The notes: generated by a model not told the origin, from the sequence alone. Positions 11,030 to 23,308 are shown, counted from the stretch's first letter. The stretch is 64,000 nt of DNA from Kalaharituber pfeilii (GCA_015179045.1 WHUZ01000003.1:930001-994000), one strand, 5' to 3'. Translations and numbers: made by a program.

Positions 11030-12972
11030 GTACACTAGTAGGTACGAGATGCTATCAACGTCTGACTTCAGAGTAATTGCAACCCCCCCGCGAACGGACC
11101 ACCCCCGCCACCCATCATCACCGGGGTATACGTACGGTACACCGGTACACCGGTGAGCTTGATCGACTCACTAGCATTTCTGCCCTCCACGCCATAATAC
11201 CCTCTGGTGGAAGAGAGACAGAAAGATAGTCACGTTCACTTTCATGCCTGTAAATTCGGAGATATGTGATTCTCTTCTAGAACTCACTTGCGAGCCCCAT
11301 CAATTCTGCAGACTTGCGGCCGTCCAAGCTATTTGATCTAGCATCGAAGATACTTGTACGTCACACATATACACCCCTGACGTGGTGAAAGGCTGCATCA
11401 TTCAAGGCATTATGTTGCTACTCTATAAGCCAATGCATTACACTGCTATGCCTTGCAACGAGTGCTGCACAGCGTCATAGCGTGTGGTACGAGAAATTCT
11501 TCTTGTCTTAGTTTGCAGTGCTCAAAGCACCTACACGCGCTAGGCATCTCACTACGGATACACACCGTGCTGTTCTCGAGCCCAGACTACTATTTTTGGT
11601 ACGAGGAGTGCAACCAGGCGGCCTCTGACACCGTGCCTCTTTCGTGGGACTCCTTCCAACGATCTGCGTCTCTTTTTTTGCATTATCGCAGCACTGGAAG
11701 GAATTTCCATCTTAATCTTCCGCCTTTCCGATGCCCTTCTTTTTTCCCTTGTTATTTTCCGCTGTTGCTGAAGCAAGATCACGCACTTGTAGTCATCCTA
11801 GCGGCAGCTGGGGTAAAAGTGTTGAGTCAAAAGACTCAATTGTGTTGAGTGTTCCTGTTGGGCGCTGAGGGTAGGCAGTTGTGAACGAGAGCCGCCATTT
11901 TGATGTAGGACTTAACTCAACTTCAGCTTGGTTCATCAACGGATATCTTTCAGCCCTCATTCCTGCAGAGCCAGGGACGTTGAAAACACTTAAACAGGCC
12001 TTCTTACGGACATGATAAACCTGATTGTGGTTACAGACGGTGGCAAATATAGCATCTGCAGCTGGTTACCGCATTCTCGCATCATTGCATATCGCCCGCA
12101 ATGTAAGATACATGGATATCAATATACGTTTACCACCAACAGGTTCGTTCACAGAAGCAATTTAAAAAGTTTTATTACAGCATTAGCGCGAAGTGATATT
12201 CTAGCATGATTTTTTATTTTTATGCTTATGTTTATTCATACTGTTGAGCTTTCTTCTACAGTAATGACCAAAATACCGAGAGGCTAGCTTGGGCTAGCTT
12301 GGGCAATTGTTAGGCATTTGAGGTCCAGAATCCATAGGATGCACAAAGGCAAGATCTGTATCTTGTTTGATCAGGGAATGCTCATTTATTCCCTATTCAA
12401 TGCAGGTACCCGCTTGTGAACGGAGTCGTCTTGTCTAGTACATGTGTGCGTTCCTGGTGCCTGTAGTGGGCTGGTGAAAGAAATCGACAGCTGGCCTGCT
12501 GCAGGCGAATACTTGCTTGATACACATGAATACTTAATACACATGATATAACAGTCAGATAGTCCAATCAGGCCAATAACTAGCACCCATACTAAACATT
12601 CAAACATACATACAGACTCGCTAAACGTAGATCATCAAAGAATGGATATAAAATCCAAAACCCATTGAGCAGCGTCCTGTGAACTTCATCAAATCCATCA
12701 TCAAAGCAAGATAGCAGCCCATAATTGCAAAAATACACAGAACTAACACGATTAAGTAATATATAAGAAATAGACAAAAATAACAAAATAAAAATAAAAC
12801 TTAATGTGTGTATGGAAATAAGAGGGCAACCAAATCATGAACCAATAATACCAATACACATTCCCGGGTATTGCGCGTAACATACCGACAGACATACCAA
12901 TCCGAAAAAATCAGAAACCATGCAACAGCCATTACCTTGAGCCCAAACCAGGGCACACCGTCATCATGAATC
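11030..12972. other. Intergenic, no supported gene
   Basis: The plus-strand 131-codon frame at 11453-11848 and its antisense shadows have no recognisable content. The segment 11574-11598 carries, on the minus strand, AAAATAGTAGTCTGGGCTCG followed by AGAAC. This closely resembles AAAATAATAGTCTGGGTACG followed by AGAAC at 52044-52069 next to the acetate kinase gene, so a dispersed repeat is likely. A tandem GGCTAGCTTG duplication lies near 12284-12303. Confidence 0.5.
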
Positions 12973-13681
12973 TCAATCCGAGCTTGAACTGCTATGCCGT
13001 CTCCTACTCCTGAACCACAGTGCATCTCCTCCCCCTGTCGAATACCCTAACGCATACCTTTTCCTAAACACCCCACCTGAACTACTATCACTATCGCTAC
13101 CGCTATCACTCGAGCTCCCCCTATTCTTCTTCTTATGGCCGTGCTTCTTGCTCTTCTTCTTTTTCTTCTTACTATCCTTTATCTTATGGCTCGCTGCATT
13201 CGCTAGAATCGCTCCGCCGACAGCACCAGCAATTGTGCCGAGGGTGCCGCCGCCCATTTTGCGCGAGAGCATTGTCCCTGCAGCGGCGCCAACGAGAGTG
13301 GAGCCGAGGCCGCGATCCTGAGGGCCATCCGCGCCGAGGGGGAGGGGGGATGGCGGGCGCTGGTTGTAGGGTGCGACGGCGTTTCCAGGGGGTGGCTGCG
13401 GGTAGGATTGAAGGTAGCCGGACTGTGGAACCTAAGGTGTAGTGTTAGTAAACACATCGTAACCTCAAGGGCTGAACGGATCCGCATACCGGCTGCGGCT
13501 GCGGCTGCGGCTGGAGGTAGTGCGCAAACGGGTGCGGCTTGCCGTCGGGGCCTAAAAGGGGAGTTGGCTGCGGTGCGCTGGGATAATACTGAGCCGGAGG
13601 GCTATATCCGGTGTATCCCTGCTGCTGGTCGACAGGTGGATACACTGGCGGCGGCCCGCCGAAGTACTCCTGTGCCGCCAT
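12973..13681 (-). CDS. Glycine-zipper membrane-associated protein with Lys/Ser-rich tail (216 aa)
   Basis: Two exons, 13681-13490 and 13431-12973, joined across a 58-nt intron with donor GTATGC, branch CTAAC and acceptor TTAG; the frame is kept. The N-terminal 100 residues are Pro/Gln/Tyr-rich (PPPVYPP, YSPPAQYYPS, QPQPQPQP). A Gly/Ala-rich helical segment with GxxxG spacing follows at about 115-150 (GGGTLGTIAGAVGGAILANA), typical of glycine-zipper 2TM domains, which insert in or dimerise at membranes. The tail begins with a run of Lys (DSKKKKKKSKK) and ends in a Ser/Asp-rich acidic stretch. Many ascomycetes have proteins with this layout; none has an assigned biochemical role that I can name. 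The start is the first ATG of the open frame. Confidence 0.85.
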
Positions 13682-14566
13682 GAGTGCTCAGGGATAGATA
13701 GGAGTCGTGGCTCCGAGTAGGAGAAGACCGTAAGAAGTTGCGCGCAGTGGCAGAGCTTGCAAGAGCAGTTGTCGCTGGCCTGTGAAAGTGATCCTATCGC
13801 GATGCTCGAACAATAGCCGTCTGCACTAGTGCGGTGTGTAGAGACTCAAGCGGAGGTGGGGTGTAACTGGTGAAATACTGGGTACCCAAGAACCCTTATG
13901 AGGCTGGGGACCAGAAACTTACAGGGGTTCTTGCGCAGGACTGTCTTAATAATAACGGTGACTCCAATTCAGCGGTATCGAGTGCAGTACTCTGCACTGC
14001 TTAGCTAAGGGCGACAAACATGGTCGGGCATGTCTTGGCATGAGACTACTAACGTAGTTTGACCCGCATCAGCGACAATCCTCGTGGTGGATAAACGCCT
14101 GATCGCGGCCATTCTAGAGCACAAAAGATCATCAAGACGACTCAATCGTCGAAAGATGGCTGAGCTAACAGCGAAGGCGCAAATAATGTCTAGGTACGAG
14201 TACTGGACTTTTCGCGAAGCAGGTAGCCTACGTTTATTGAAGAGCTCGAGCACAAGATCTGCCATATTACAAATTGAATCAAAGTCAGTTAATCCCCAAA
14301 ATTTTAGCTTACATAAAATATCAAAAGCAAAAACTCCTCAGACATTCATTGACATGTACTAGTACTATGAACATCTCAATGCAGCAATTAAAATCATCAA
14401 ACATAGGCATGGCGGAACCCAGTTTTCCGAACCCCTTTCCACTTCCCCGTAATGCCATCTCATCATGATAAGTAGTTAGCACGTGAGTGGGATTAGCCTT
14501 GTTCGCCCACACTACAACTCCTAGATGTTCGCCCACACATCTCCTAGCAATAAAACACAAACCAGT
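13682..14566. other. Intergenic between two minus-strand genes
   Basis: Serves as 5' flank of the glycine-zipper gene and 3' flank of the hemerythrin gene. Short open frames on both strands are unsupported. Confidence 0.5.
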
Positions 14567-15418
14567 TTACTTTACATGCGCCTCAGTCGGGAAACGCCTA
14601 AAGATATCTGCCAACTTATCCAGCGGCGCAGCCATTAATCCCGCAACCGTCTCAAAAGGCGGCTTATCCGGCGCACTTGGATGGCTCCTGCTGGGTACAA
14701 ACAGCTTTGTGCGCTCGAAGCTCTTGGCCATTTCCGCCGTCGCGTCCCCCGTCATGGCGGACTCGAGGGTAGGCAAGTCGTTCGATTCTTCGTGGGTGAT
14801 GTGGTCTTGGAGAGCCTTGTATAGCTCCTTTAAGGTCGGGGTGAATTCGGTGTCGGTGGAGGAGAGGTTTTGAAATTTTTTGAGCATGACTTTGAGCTAT
14901 TCAACGTTTTAGTAACGTTTGTGTTGGAGTCTTTCAAGATAGATGAATCGACTTTGGTATATTTACTGACCTCATTATGCTCAGACCGGTCCTGGTCGGC
15001 TAGCGACTTGCCCTTTTCTCCAAGATATTTCTCCATGGCAGGATACACAACAAGCTCCTAAAACCCCAATTGAGTTAGGCTTCCGTAGTTGTACTGCTGC
15101 ATATTTACTTACCTCGCCCACAGAGTGCCTTGCCAACTCCCAGACAAACTGATTCTGCCACCTCGTCGCCGTATCATCATCAGGGGCATTCAAAATGTTG
15201 TGATAATACGACTCCAGCTCTCTATGGTCGTGCTTGATGGCCTCAGTGACGGACATTGCAGCTGCGTTGCTCCCCGAAATGGAGATTTTTCGGGCTGCAA
15301 AGAAGGGAGTGTAAGTCTTCACTGGTGCATAGGAATATGCGGGGAGCGTGGCCAAACGAGCAGCTGCGGCTCTACACGAGGTGAGGAGGGCTGCACGTTG
15401 GCTGGATAGCTTAAACAT
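14567..15418 (-). CDS. Hemerythrin HHE cation-binding domain protein (240 aa)
   Basis: Three exons: 15418-15113, 15057-14971 and 14896-14567. Donors are GTAAGT and GTCAGT, acceptors are TTAG and ATAG, and the phase is 0 throughout. The first 50 or so residues are Arg/Ala/Ser-rich with few acids, which would suit a mitochondrial targeting presequence (inference). The HHE four-helix bundle follows. Visible di-iron ligand candidates are HDHRELESYY in helix 1, HSVGEELVVYPAME in helix 2 and HITHEESNDLPTLE in helix 4. These domains bind two irons through His/Glu/Asp and, in related proteins, sense or carry oxygen or take part in iron and NO handling. The specific role here is unknown. The upstream flank has TATATATA at about 15558-15566 on the coding side. 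Confidence 0.9.
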
Positions 15419-16014
15419 TTGTGGAGAAGTTGCTCTTACTTTCTTGATGTATTTTCCTCCTGGTTTGTTGGAAAGCTTTGTAGATTCAGTCGTGAGGTGA
15501 TTGGAGGGACAGTGTTATTAGAATGAAGGACTATCCTCGCCCGCGAGAGCTTCACTCCAGTATATATACCTTGTCTCCCACACCCATAAAGCTAGCCTCA
15601 TACCATAAAGCCCCCATTAGCTTCCAGTTTTACAAATCCTCACATTCTCATTCGCTTTTTCGACTACCATCCTTGGTTTGTTACGCGCCATGCCCTCTAG
15701 AAATTGAGAAGCACTCTGATGCGTATTTGGCAAGTATGTCGTCACCCATTTTAGGGGAATCAAGATGAGCAGGCCAAGACGAGCGGCTTCCGAATTAGCT
15801 TGCGCTGTTCCCTAAAGCGGTATTATATCAGACAAGGACAGTCCCAGATGATGGCTTGGCACCAGGTGAGCAATTATAGGCATATGGCCACGCCGATTAG
15901 TGTCTAGGCAATTGTACATGCGTGTTGATATTTTCGCGTTGTTTCTAAGGACACATTGAGTTCAGCCGTGATCACTATGTACGACAGATGACGGACAGCA
16001 CATGTTCAACTCTT
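15419..16014. other. 5' flank of hemerythrin gene
   Basis: Contains pyrimidine-rich sequence just above the ATG and a TATATATA box about 140 bp upstream. No separate gene is supported. Confidence 0.5.
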
Positions 16015-16771
16015 GTCGTTTCAAAAGTATCCGGACACTTGGCTATTGTATAAAATGTAGTATGCAGTATTCAGTATGCATTAGTATACTTCTGGACTGG
16101 CTCCTAGTAGTTGAACCTAGCTAGAGGAGCATTCTTTAATATCGGAGAGCCCCAATCCAGATACTTTGCTGCTGCCATGGCTACAATCACGGCTGCTGTC
16201 GTGGCTGCTGTTTTGGATTCTATTCTGGGAACCGTTTTGATAGTGTTTATACCCGTATGAATAGCTATTTTTGCAATCATCTCGACAACTATTTTGACAG
16301 CCATGCAGCAGCAGGTTTTTTCAGCAATTTCGGTAGCAGTCTCAACGGTCATTTCAGAAGATATTTTGATGAAAATTTGAGTAGCGGCTTTGCAGCAGCC
16401 AATGCAGCAGCCATTTTGACAGCCATTTCGGTAGTTGTTGTGACAGTCATCTTGAGAGCCATTTGGAGAGTCATTTCAGCAACCTTTTGATGGTCATTTT
16501 TGGAAGCAATTTTGACAGTTGTCTCAGCAACTGTTTTGATGGTCATTTCACACCTAGTGACAACTGTTTTTGTAACTGTTCCAGACAGCTATCTACACAA
16601 TTATTATCTAGTTTTATAGTATTATGCTGTATAGTTATTTCCCCAACCTGCGTTGGTACACCTTGCCATTATATCATAGATGGAAGTTCAGGCTGTGTTC
16701 AGTGGGTGTGCTGTAAAGGCAGTGGTAGAGAATGCTAAGGGCTGCCAACTACTAGGTACCCAGAAGTAGGA
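16015..16771 (+). mobile_element. Element A copy 2, 3' end replaced by a LINE tail
   Basis: Begins GTCGTTTCAAAAGTATCCGG then ACACTTGGCT, matching the left end of copies 3 and 4. From about 16180 to 16560 it consists of degenerate 12-bp words of the type GCCATTTTGACA and GTCATTTCGGTA. These keep one reverse frame open and make spurious Met/Ala/Lys/Thr-rich translations. The 3' unique part (CAGGCTGTGTTCAGTGGGTG near 16689) matches copy 3. The right terminal repeat is not found; the sequence switches to a LINE 3' end at about 16772. Confidence 0.75.
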
Positions 16772-16870
16772 TAAACCCCGTTTCCTTTGTAAAGCTTATG
16801 CCGTGTATAGTCCCGGAAGAAGTGGAATAGCCAGGCACCGTCGGGGACGTAAACAATAACAAATTAGTAC
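16772..16870 (+). mobile_element. 5'-truncated LINE 3' end, about 100 bp
   Basis: The block AACCCCGTTTCCTTTGTAAA, continuing through CTTATGCC, TATAGTCCCGGAA and AGCCAGGCACCGTCGG to an A-rich AAACAATAACAAATTA tail, is almost identical to 50309-50403. There it follows a reading frame with a LINE-type zinc knuckle. The same tail in two places with different upstream lengths is the signature of 5'-truncated reverse transcription. Confidence 0.65.
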
Positions 16871-16894
16871 TAGTACTACCGGTACCCGTTACTG

Positions 16895-17088
16895 GCATTT
16901 AGTGATGCAGGTGGGGATGTTATGGCCGTGCGAGAAAAGCCTATTACCGGATCGGGGATGGAAATTGCTTACTGACGGGTGTTTTCCATACAATTTTGCT
17001 CCCAAGGTCAGGTACAGACCTCAGCCTCACCTGCTCACAGACCGCTCGCACGGCCTATAACTTTGCCCCCACCTGCATCATCAAATGC
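16895..17088. mobile_element. 194-bp MITE with about 40-bp inverted arms
   Basis: The left arm GCATTTAGTGATGCAGGTGG continues through GGATGTTATGGCCGTGCGAG. The right arm in inverse begins GCATTTGATGATGCAGGTGG and continues through GGGCAAAGTTATAGGCCGTGCGAG. The loop is about 100 bp with no coding capacity. Confidence 0.8.
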
Positions 17089-18689
17089 TGTTAAATAGGC
17101 TCGCGCTCATGGAAGTTACGTATCACTTGGGGTTGCGAGACATGCAGCCGAGCGCACCCCCAATGCACCATTTGTCGGTGCATCACGAACAAATCACAAA
17201 AAAGTCAATAAATTAGAGGAAAATTACAAACAATAGTAGAACGCATAAGTCAGCATTGGAGAATCCAAAGATTTTCTTCACGATTTAAAATTGTTGTGTT
17301 ACCGCAAGGGGGTGCGCTCGGCTACTTGTCTGGCGATCCGAAGGGTTCGAGAAATTGACTGTGTCGAGACGAGCCGTGAATTCGCTGCTAGTGCTTGCAT
17401 ATGTAAGTCAGTACCGTATTTGGTAGGGATTCAAACCCCTGGCGTATTTTCACACCTCTTCGCGTTCATATCTACATATGACACCTACTACGTATTTTAA
17501 GCCTGCGCGCAGCAAAGTAAAAAAAAATGCCACTTTTTCGTAGAATTGAGTGAGAGATACGGGTCGTATATAAGCGTACTTGGCCCTCCAGCTGATGTAC
17601 GTTTCGTACGCATCACTTCCCGAGATATGGCCCGCCCAGCCCCAACGCCTGAGCCACCCAGCTAAGCTACCTCAACGCCGCTGCCCCACCCTTGGGTCAC
17701 CTGCATCTTCTTGAGCCCTGCAATCTGCGGCGTGCGGCCTGCACAAGTCTGTGAAAAAGGCCCTCTTAGAATGGCGTAACAAAAAATGAATTGGGATACG
17801 GAAATCAGTTTGAGGAAGAGCTATCAAAAGCACTGACGCCATGAATCATGAGATTGATGGGCAGGATAGATCGTGAAGGCTTTGGATGACTGGCGGCTGG
17901 TCGATTCAGGTTTGGCGTATTGAGGCTTTGATTTATGAGAGCAGAAAGTGCCAAATATAGGGTCGAAACTCGACCAAAACATATAGGGGGGTATTCAAAC
18001 CCAGACCCATACCAACCATCAGATCTGTCATGTCACAAAATGGGCGTATCTCCAGAGTTTAAATGTCCTTAGCATTGATCCCGTGAGTAAGTACGTACAT
18101 GGCTAGTACTTGTAGTAGTCGTGAGGCCCTACCTGCAAGTGCTTGCATAAATGACCAGATCCTCAGTCTCTTCGCCAGTTCCTATTGGTGCGATCATTTG
18201 TAAGTACTCTACATTACCTATTGCTTCTGAGGGCTTATGTGCTAAGTATATAAACGACTTGCTGCTAGCACCTATAGCTATTAGAACTTGTAACCATAGG
18301 GCCTAGTATAGTACCAGTCCGCCCGCGTCAGAGTCGAAACAAGAGGAACCCGCTATCATTACCTAACGTCTACGCACCACTACTAGAAGTTTTCTGGGGC
18401 AACAGGCGGTAACTCTGCAACTTAATCGACTCGGACCGTATCGTATATGTCTCACGCCTCAGGGATCAAGATTCGCTGTCGTGCTCGGAACTCTATCCTG
18501 ACTGGAACAAAATGCGAAATTATGCCGTTGTTTCAAGAGGCTTTCACTGAGAAAAAGTTCTGATGCTAACTATGCGTGTCCAATTCACTCACAGTAGAAT
18601 ATATGTATTGAGAGGGCAAGATAAGGGGTTAGTTAGCACATAAAGTTGTAGAGGTTGGCTTCTCCAGGACTGCCTGGATGCATAGTACG
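17089..18689. other. Intergenic; isolated 16-bp inverted repeat
   Basis: AGCCGAGCGCACCCCC at about 17147-17162 is mirrored perfectly by GGGGGTGCGCTCGGCT at about 17308-17323. No gene is supported in the 1.6 kb. Confidence 0.5.
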
Positions 18690-20990
18690 CGAATACTGTA
18701 TCGTACGGTGAAGCGTGTCACGATACAGAAGCCGGTACCATTTTTTTAATAGAATTGAAAATTAAATTCATTCCCCCTATGATCTTACCTTAATATTGCT
18801 ACTTCCTCCACTTGCTGGAGAGAGTTCAATGGCTCGAGTGTGGGGTACTGGGGTTGGTGAGACATGTGGGGTGGGGTGGTAGTGATCTGTTTACTGGGGT
18901 GGGTAGGACCAGTACCGAGAAATAAAGAATTCTGACTATAAGTATACATAGAATGTCTTCCTATCTAATTTCTAATCAGTAGAGATTCAACTACAGGATA
19001 ATAATCTAGCATAATTAGAGCATGGTGTGGGAACTCTAGCAAAAGTTACATGCATGGAACTAGAGGTAGAAGTTAGGCAAGCAAGTATTGAGGAGGAGTT
19101 TAAGGTATTTTAGGCCATTTTGCACCAATAATTTAGTGAAGCTTTAGCAAGTAAGGATAAGTTTTTTAATTCTTCACTACTTGGTTTTTTGCAATATATT
19201 ATCTAGGTGTTCTCTCCATTGAGTGTGGCAATTAAAACTGGGAAGCAGGCTATTGCTAGCCCAACCCTTTACTACTACCAACCGCATCAACTATATAATG
19301 GCTATTAAAGCCCAATGGTACTAATAGTGCAATAGAATATACAGCAGGCTCTACTTATGGGTATTCTAAGGATACAGAATAGTATTATGGGGCTACGCAT
19401 GAGTGCTTAGGTGAGCGACAGCATGGAGATATGCATGAATATGCAACAGGCAACAGTTGTAAGTATTGCCATTATGAGCAGTATATAGATGAACTGATAT
19501 ACAGTTTCTCATGTCTAACCTAGGTGGAAGGCATGGCGCAGTGTGCGAGACAGGGTAAACAGCATATGCGGTGTCATACGCATGTAATATACAAGGTTGT
19601 GAGGACTATATGAGCTATAGAGAACTAGCGAATAGTGATTCATATTTGTCAATTGTCCTTTTGGTCTAGTAACTACAGTAGTAGATACATCCGCACTTAC
19701 AACTGCGGTTACAGAGGTCACTAGTCACATGCCTTTTATGTAAGCAGAAAATCGCTGGCTTACTAACTCGTGTACTGTACTCGGGGGTGCTGGCGAATTA
19801 TGCAGCGCCAAAGTACTCACGTGCAGCTGCCAAGGTACCTCCATTTGTACAGAGAACTGCGCCTGTGGTAGGCTCAAAATTAGTACACATCGAGTAGTTG
19901 CCAGATAAGCAGGGGTGCTATAATTTATAGTTAATAGTACCTCCATGAGCTTGATAGCTTGCCACTGGGTAGACCACTTCCACTGTCCCAGCTTGAGGCG
20001 ATGCCTTATAAGTTTCCTATGTCTGGTATTCTTATATATTATACTTACATCTTACAATTGCAAGGGTCTTTTGAGTAGATTCTGGTGGTCAGTTTCATTT
20101 TCTTTCCAGGTATATGATTCTACAGAATTTCAGATGTGAGAGTTTCTTGATGGTTGTGTGGTTGCGGTGGTTGCATATTTGTATGTGTCGAAAAAATTGT
20201 ATGGTTTCTCATTACTTTTGGCCACTAAACCATGTCATGTTTTCGAGCTCCACAGCACTGGGTACGTAACTGGGAACTGCACGTGAGTACCTTGGCGCTG
20301 CATAATTCGCCAGACTTTCCGGCACCCCCGAGTACATTCTGCGATACATACTAGTATTATTGGACCATTATATAGTTGATGCGGCTGGTAGTAGTCTCGT
20401 GAACCAGGTTGGTAGTAGTAGAGGGCGTACAATTGCCGGCTTCCCAGTTTTAATTGCCACAATCTATACTAGATAATACAATGCAAAAAACGCAGTAGTG
20501 AAGAAACTCATTACAGCTGTCGCCAATGCATATCCTCAATTGCTAGAGCTATTATTGGATGCACAATGGCCTATAATATCTTAAACTCTTCAATACTTGC
20601 TCACCTTACTTCTACCTCTAGTTCCAGGCATGTAACTTTTACTAGTTTCCATACCATGCTCTAATTATGCTAGATTCAAGTTATTATCCTGTGGGATTGA
20701 ATCTCTACAGGTTTAAAAATTGAATTGGAACACATTCTGAGTATAGTTATGGTCAGAATTCTAGCTTTCTCAGTACTGGCCCCCACCCACTCCAGTAAAA
20801 AGATCACTACCACCCCCACATGTCTCACCAACCCCAATACCCCACACTCGTACCGTTGAACTCCCTCCAGCAAGTGGAGGAAGTAGCAATATGAAGGTAT
20901 CAAGAGCATAGAGGGAATAAATTTAATTTTCTTACAACCCACTTCAGTATCGTGACCGGCATCACTGTAAAATACAGTACCAGGGAATAA
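18690..20990. repeat. 2.3-kb nested imperfect inverted repeat
   Basis: The outer left arm (about 18690-19330) and right arm (about 20345-20990) are inverse copies. Landmarks include TACTTCCTCCACTTGCTGGA / TCCAGCAAGTGGAGGAAGTA, GGGTACTGGGGTTGGTGAGA / TCTCACCAACCCCAATACCC and CGCATCAACTATATAATGG / CCATTATATAGTTGATGCG. Small indels interrupt the match. A second, inner pair lies at 19771-19840 and 20262-20336, centred on TGGCGAATTATGCAGCGCCA. The unique centre is about 420 bp. No long open frame survives. It resembles a foldback element or a tail-to-tail duplicated transposon. Confidence 0.8.
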
Positions 20991-22281
20991 CCAAGCCCTT
21001 TTGCAGATATGATCACGAGTGAAGTGGCTATTACAATCTAAAGATTCTGGGTATATTGTAACCACCACTCTTCAGCCATTGCAAAGATGGCTGAGGTATG
21101 AATATTGTCTGGGTTCTTCGACTGTTACTGATTCCAGTCTGGCCACTTGATTTGTCTTAGTTCACTTTGGTTGCGTTACCTCATCCTTGCAACTCGTCAT
21201 ATGTAGAGTTCTTTACATACAGTATTATATCAAGAGACGACCTTGGCAACAGGAGCATGATGCAACGGACCGAGCCACGACTGAAACACGGAACACAACT
21301 TAAATGAACCCTGCGGAGCTTGCACTAGTCCTGCGCTTCCGCATCGAAAACAGGCTGCGATCCAGCACAATGCTTCATGTGGTTCTTGTTTTGATAATGC
21401 ACTAACTAGAAGCAGGTTTTTCTTTTATAAAAAAAAAAACATAAGATAGATAAAGTACGGTATATTAGGGCTAGCTGATGGTCTTCCTAATCATCATGTG
21501 TGTATTCAGCTACGGAGAATTTCTAGCAATACAACCCATCCAACCACACCATGAGCTAGAGCACAACAATGGTATGCTTAAAGGAGGCCGACCAATGACC
21601 TACCAGCACGACCGTACATTGACACCCCCGTCGATCAATTTCAATAACTGTAGTGATCGGCCATGTGCCGTAGTTGCTGTGAGAAATGCTCATGATTCTA
21701 GCGTTAGGTTTGCCATTGATGTATGCGCAATTATCGAGTTTAGCCAGCACTGCGCTAACGTGCCTGCTTGCTCGGTATAAGCGAGGTTCAAGCAGTCCGA
21801 CGCCTGAGGGCTGCAGCTTCAGTTCGATGAGACTAAAGTAATGAGATGGCCGTGCGCGTTGTAGGGCTGATGTGTGATACTGCATACTGCACAGATACCC
21901 CAATTGAGTTAGAGCCCTTGTTTGTCCAGCATGCAAGCTCCACAGTAAACTCCTAGTCACTACTGCTTATAGTGCAACTGATATTGGGGTGAACATCCAG
22001 ACATTGACAGTGATGAGCTGAAAGGCCGTGAATGCAGAGCCAGGAGGACTCAGAGTAGCGCCGCCAGTTAGCTAGAGACCTTAGTGTTATCATGCCAATA
22101 ATCTCGGCCATGGTCGATCTATAGCCCGATGACAAGAGAAACGCAGAAAGTATTAATCTCTCTGGTAGGGCTGCGGCCCACCATTTCAAATTATTTAGCC
22201 CTTCTTCTACTGACAGCTGCAAGGATGTTTACCCATCAATACATACATGTACATGTATCACTGCATCAAGTACGCACACGT
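20991..22281. other. Intergenic, no supported gene
   Basis: Frames of 89-134 codons (for example 21556-21960 minus and 21953-22222 minus) have no recognisable domain and mutually overlap. I cannot support any of them. Confidence 0.4.
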
Positions 22282-22388
22282 ATGCTTGCCTCCGAGCATT
22301 GATGGCCTTGGCCCAGGAGCCCTGCCATGGCGAACAGCTGCAAGTGGGGTTACGTGAAGAATAAAAAAAAAAAAAAAGAAAAAAAAAA
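22282..22388 (+). mobile_element. SINE-like poly(A) retroinsertion, about 105 bp
   Basis: Ends in CCCTGCCATGGCGAACAGCT then GCAAGTGGGGTTACGTGAAG and an interrupted A tract (about 22364-22388). It is flanked by AAGTACGCACACGT at 22268-22281 and AAGTACGCGCACGT at 22387-22400, a 14-bp duplication with one mismatch. A second, shorter copy with the same 3' end sits at 49439-49500. Confidence 0.7.
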
Positions 22389-22728
22389 GTACGCGCACGT
22401 GCCCCTGTTGAGATTAACGATCAGCCAAGATGATATCTACTTACGAGATTATGTCGGCGTCATATTTGCATTTCCTGTTTCTCTCGTTATCTTCAAGTAT
22501 TTGTACTCGCAATGATCAAGAGTGCTCAGCGAGAAAATTTGTCTATAAAGATGCCTTTGAGTTCCATTTGACCTCCACAGGCTTATCGTTCCTAACATCT
22601 GCTCTGCAATACCAAGAAAGTCAGCTATTAATATATCTGCTTTATCCATCCTCATTGAAGGCCAGAATTAACGTATAGAAACGGCTAATTGAGCACTTAC
22701 CTCTTAATTACATTCAATATCTCCAGTA

Positions 22729-23308
22729 ATGCCCTTTTCAGGTTCTAACCATCACTATCACCATCACCATGGTCACCACCATGGCCATCACCATCATCAT
22801 ACGTACCCCCTGCGTCCGGTCTATGGCCCGGGCGCGACCACATATAGAAAACCGTCTCTCATATCCCGCCTGCTTGGCGCAACTCCTGGTCATGCATCCC
22901 GCAACTACCCTAGCAGCGTCTATAGCTACGGTACCACTTCCACGGCTCCAACTTATGCCCCTTCTACGTATAGTACCCATAGCCATCGAACTTGGGCTGC
23001 ACCGTATGGGTCCTCGTCTATGAGGCCTGCCGGGATGACGACAGTTCCCTCTAGGCGTGCCAGGAGGCGGAGAAGACCTAGCCTCACAGATAAAATTTCG
23101 GGCGCCATCTTGAAGTTGAGGGGCACATTAATGAGAAACCCAGGTGAAAAGGTTATGTTTTCGTCCATCTCTTAAGTTAGAGGAATAACTGACGTGTTGG
23201 ATCATCATATAGGCTGCAGGTACACGCCGAATGAGAGGAACTGATGGGCGGGGTACGAGGAGGTCAACGAGATATCATCATACAGCCACCAGAAGGAGAC
23301 TCTACTGA
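22729..23308 (+). CDS. Small His-rich, basic conserved ascomycete protein (172 aa)
   Basis: Two exons, 22729-23151 and 23213-23308. The intron of 61 nt has donor GTTATG, branch AACTGAC and acceptor ATAG. Without splicing the frame stops at 23175; splicing is preferred because the second exon adds the compact basic tail AAGTRRMRGTDGRGTRRSTR. A tail like this, following KLRGTLMRNPGEK, recurs in small ascomycete proteins as I recall them. The N-terminus is a histidine run (HHYHHHHGHHHGHHHHH), encoded by a CAC/CAT/GGT microsatellite that could bind metal. Ser/Tyr/Thr-rich sequence and an Arg cluster (SRRARRRRRPSLTDKI) follow. No signal peptide or membrane segment. Function unknown; the basic tail suggests nucleic acid or membrane-surface binding (inference). 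Confidence 0.75.

Noticed and set aside
16104..16546. Minus-strand frames translating to Met/Ala/Lys/Thr-rich repeats
   Set aside because: They are the translation of the 12-bp repeat array of Element A, not a gene.
17290..17345. tRNA-like start with TTCGAGA
   Set aside because: No acceptor stem or A-box could be built.
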